Origin: Amphimedon queenslandica
Taxonomy: Eukaryota; Porifera; Demospongiae; Haplosclerida; Niphatidae
Reading direction: 5' to 3'
Assembly: GCF_000090795.2 (NCBI RefSeq)
Contig: NW_003546274.1
Coordinates: forward strand, 112,217-176,216
Length of the DNA stretch: 64,000 bases
Part shown: positions 63,325-64,000 of the stretch, in pieces
How the letters are laid out: every line of letters starts with the position of its first letter
How positions within the stretch are numbered: position 1 is the stretch's first letter
Made by a program: the position numbers and the translations under genes
Notes under the pieces: model-generated
The model's database searches: none
What the model was told of the DNA's origin: nothing
The model's input: the letters and a program-made list of their open reading frames with translations, nothing else

Positions 63325-63646
63325 GATTTTTTGGCATAGATTTGTGATAAATAATATTACGTCATTATACCACGCCCAACATGCAAGGAATTTCAAGATC
63401 ATGAACAAAGTTCCATGTTTCATGAACTTTTGGACTTTTGCTTGAACTTTTCATAATCTTAAATTTTTCATTAACTTTTCATGAACATTTCAATGTGATA
63501 GCACCACCCACATGCATAAGCCTATACATAATTAATTGGAATTTAAGCTGAGGGGTGAGACGAAGTTAATTTCCCCTGGGGTTATCCAGTCATGTCTATT
63601 GTGCATCCTCAGATAAGACTATACAACTTTGCTTTTAACTACTTAC

Positions 63647-63671
63647 CTTGAAGAAGCTCAATGGTCTCCAT
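63647..63671 (-). CDS. Possible alternative first coding exon of the CD225 gene
   Basis: The minus strand reads METIELLQ followed by G|GTAAGT, with the same phase and the same LLQ|G junction as the exon at 63297-63324 (MADREKLLQ|G). It lies between that exon and the 3' end of the next CD225 gene, so it most simply belongs to the same gene as an alternative start. It could also be a leftover first exon of a lost duplicate. Confidence 0.5.
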
Positions 63672-63916
63672 GAGAGCTATGAGGGGGTGGGGCTGCCGTA
63701 TGCATAATATTGCATGTGTTACGTATGCATTATGCATGAGTAGTGTTAATGAGAAAAGTAATACTGCTCATTGAATCTGAAATAGGATTGAAATCCCACA
63801 AGATTTAATATAAACAATAGTTATTTTTATTGCGAGGGGAAAACACTATAATAGATAGTCTTTAAAGTCAAAATAACACAATAATCCTTCATGTACACAC
63901 ACACAGGCAGGGAGGA

Positions 63917-64000
63917 TTACAGACTCAGTGGTAGCACAATAGCTAGTATTATCAATGTCACTACGAAAATCCCAAAAGAGATGGAAATACGGCTTAGGAC
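63917..64000 (-). CDS. Second CD225-type gene, last exon only (partial)
   Basis: The visible 27 codons plus stop read VLSRISISFGIFVVTLIILA, then IVLPLSL. This is clearly paralogous to the last exon of the gene at 62157 (ILSRVSISIGTLLLVLIILA) but lacks its SDDDD tail. The 5' part lies beyond the right edge. Confidence 0.8.
   Translation of the reverse strand, partial: VLSRISISFGIFVVTLIILAIVLPLSL

Overview
The window looks like a piece of a compact metazoan genome, most likely a demosponge and probably Amphimedon queenslandica or a close relative. This rests on AT-rich DNA, dense genes with many introns of roughly 45-100 bp, spliced orthologues of animal genes (FOXJ1, iRhom, MGRN1, UBALD), and a giant cadherin-repeat protein of a kind known from sponges. 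The species is inferred; no search was run.

Layout, left to right (strand in brackets): 5' end of IFT140 (-), DECR2 (+), a giant secreted cadherin/LamG protein (-, 2540-30555), TSR3 (-), WBP11 (+), FOXJ1 (-), UBALD (-), two tandem ABAT genes (-,-), MGRN1/RNF157 (+), a TEX47-like gene (-), STK19 (+), a FYVE-PH protein (-), iRhom/RHBDF (-), GALK1 (+), a CD225/dispanin membrane protein (-), and the 3' end of a second CD225 gene (-). Most exon models were checked by hand for donor and acceptor sites and for reading phase. The giant cadherin, DECR2, TSR3, FOXJ1, UBALD, MGRN1, STK19, FYVE-PH, GALK1 and CD225 models close in frame across all exons.

Two things stand out. First, the giant cadherin gene has one uninterrupted 25,336-bp coding exon inside a predicted protein of about 9,109 residues. 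It has a signal peptide, no visible transmembrane segment, roughly 60 beta-sandwich repeats, and four laminin-G-like modules that each sit inside the same type of repeat. Second, the gene content matches two human regions that are paralogous to each other. RHBDF1, DECR2, TSR3, IFT140, UBALD1, MGRN1 and ABAT lie on 16p13; RHBDF2, UBALD2, RNF157, FOXJ1 and GALK1 lie on 17q25. The window therefore looks like a piece of the unduplicated ancestral linkage group. Human positions are from memory.

Non-coding DNA holds an intronic repeat family with monomers of about 180 bp and a palindromic core (two tandem arrays plus solo copies in six genes), two families of small inverted-repeat elements (MITEs), several microsatellites, five short divergent promoters, and pairs of CACGTG boxes near gene starts. 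There is one assembly gap (43325-43448). I saw no tRNA, rRNA, CRISPR array or retroviral element.
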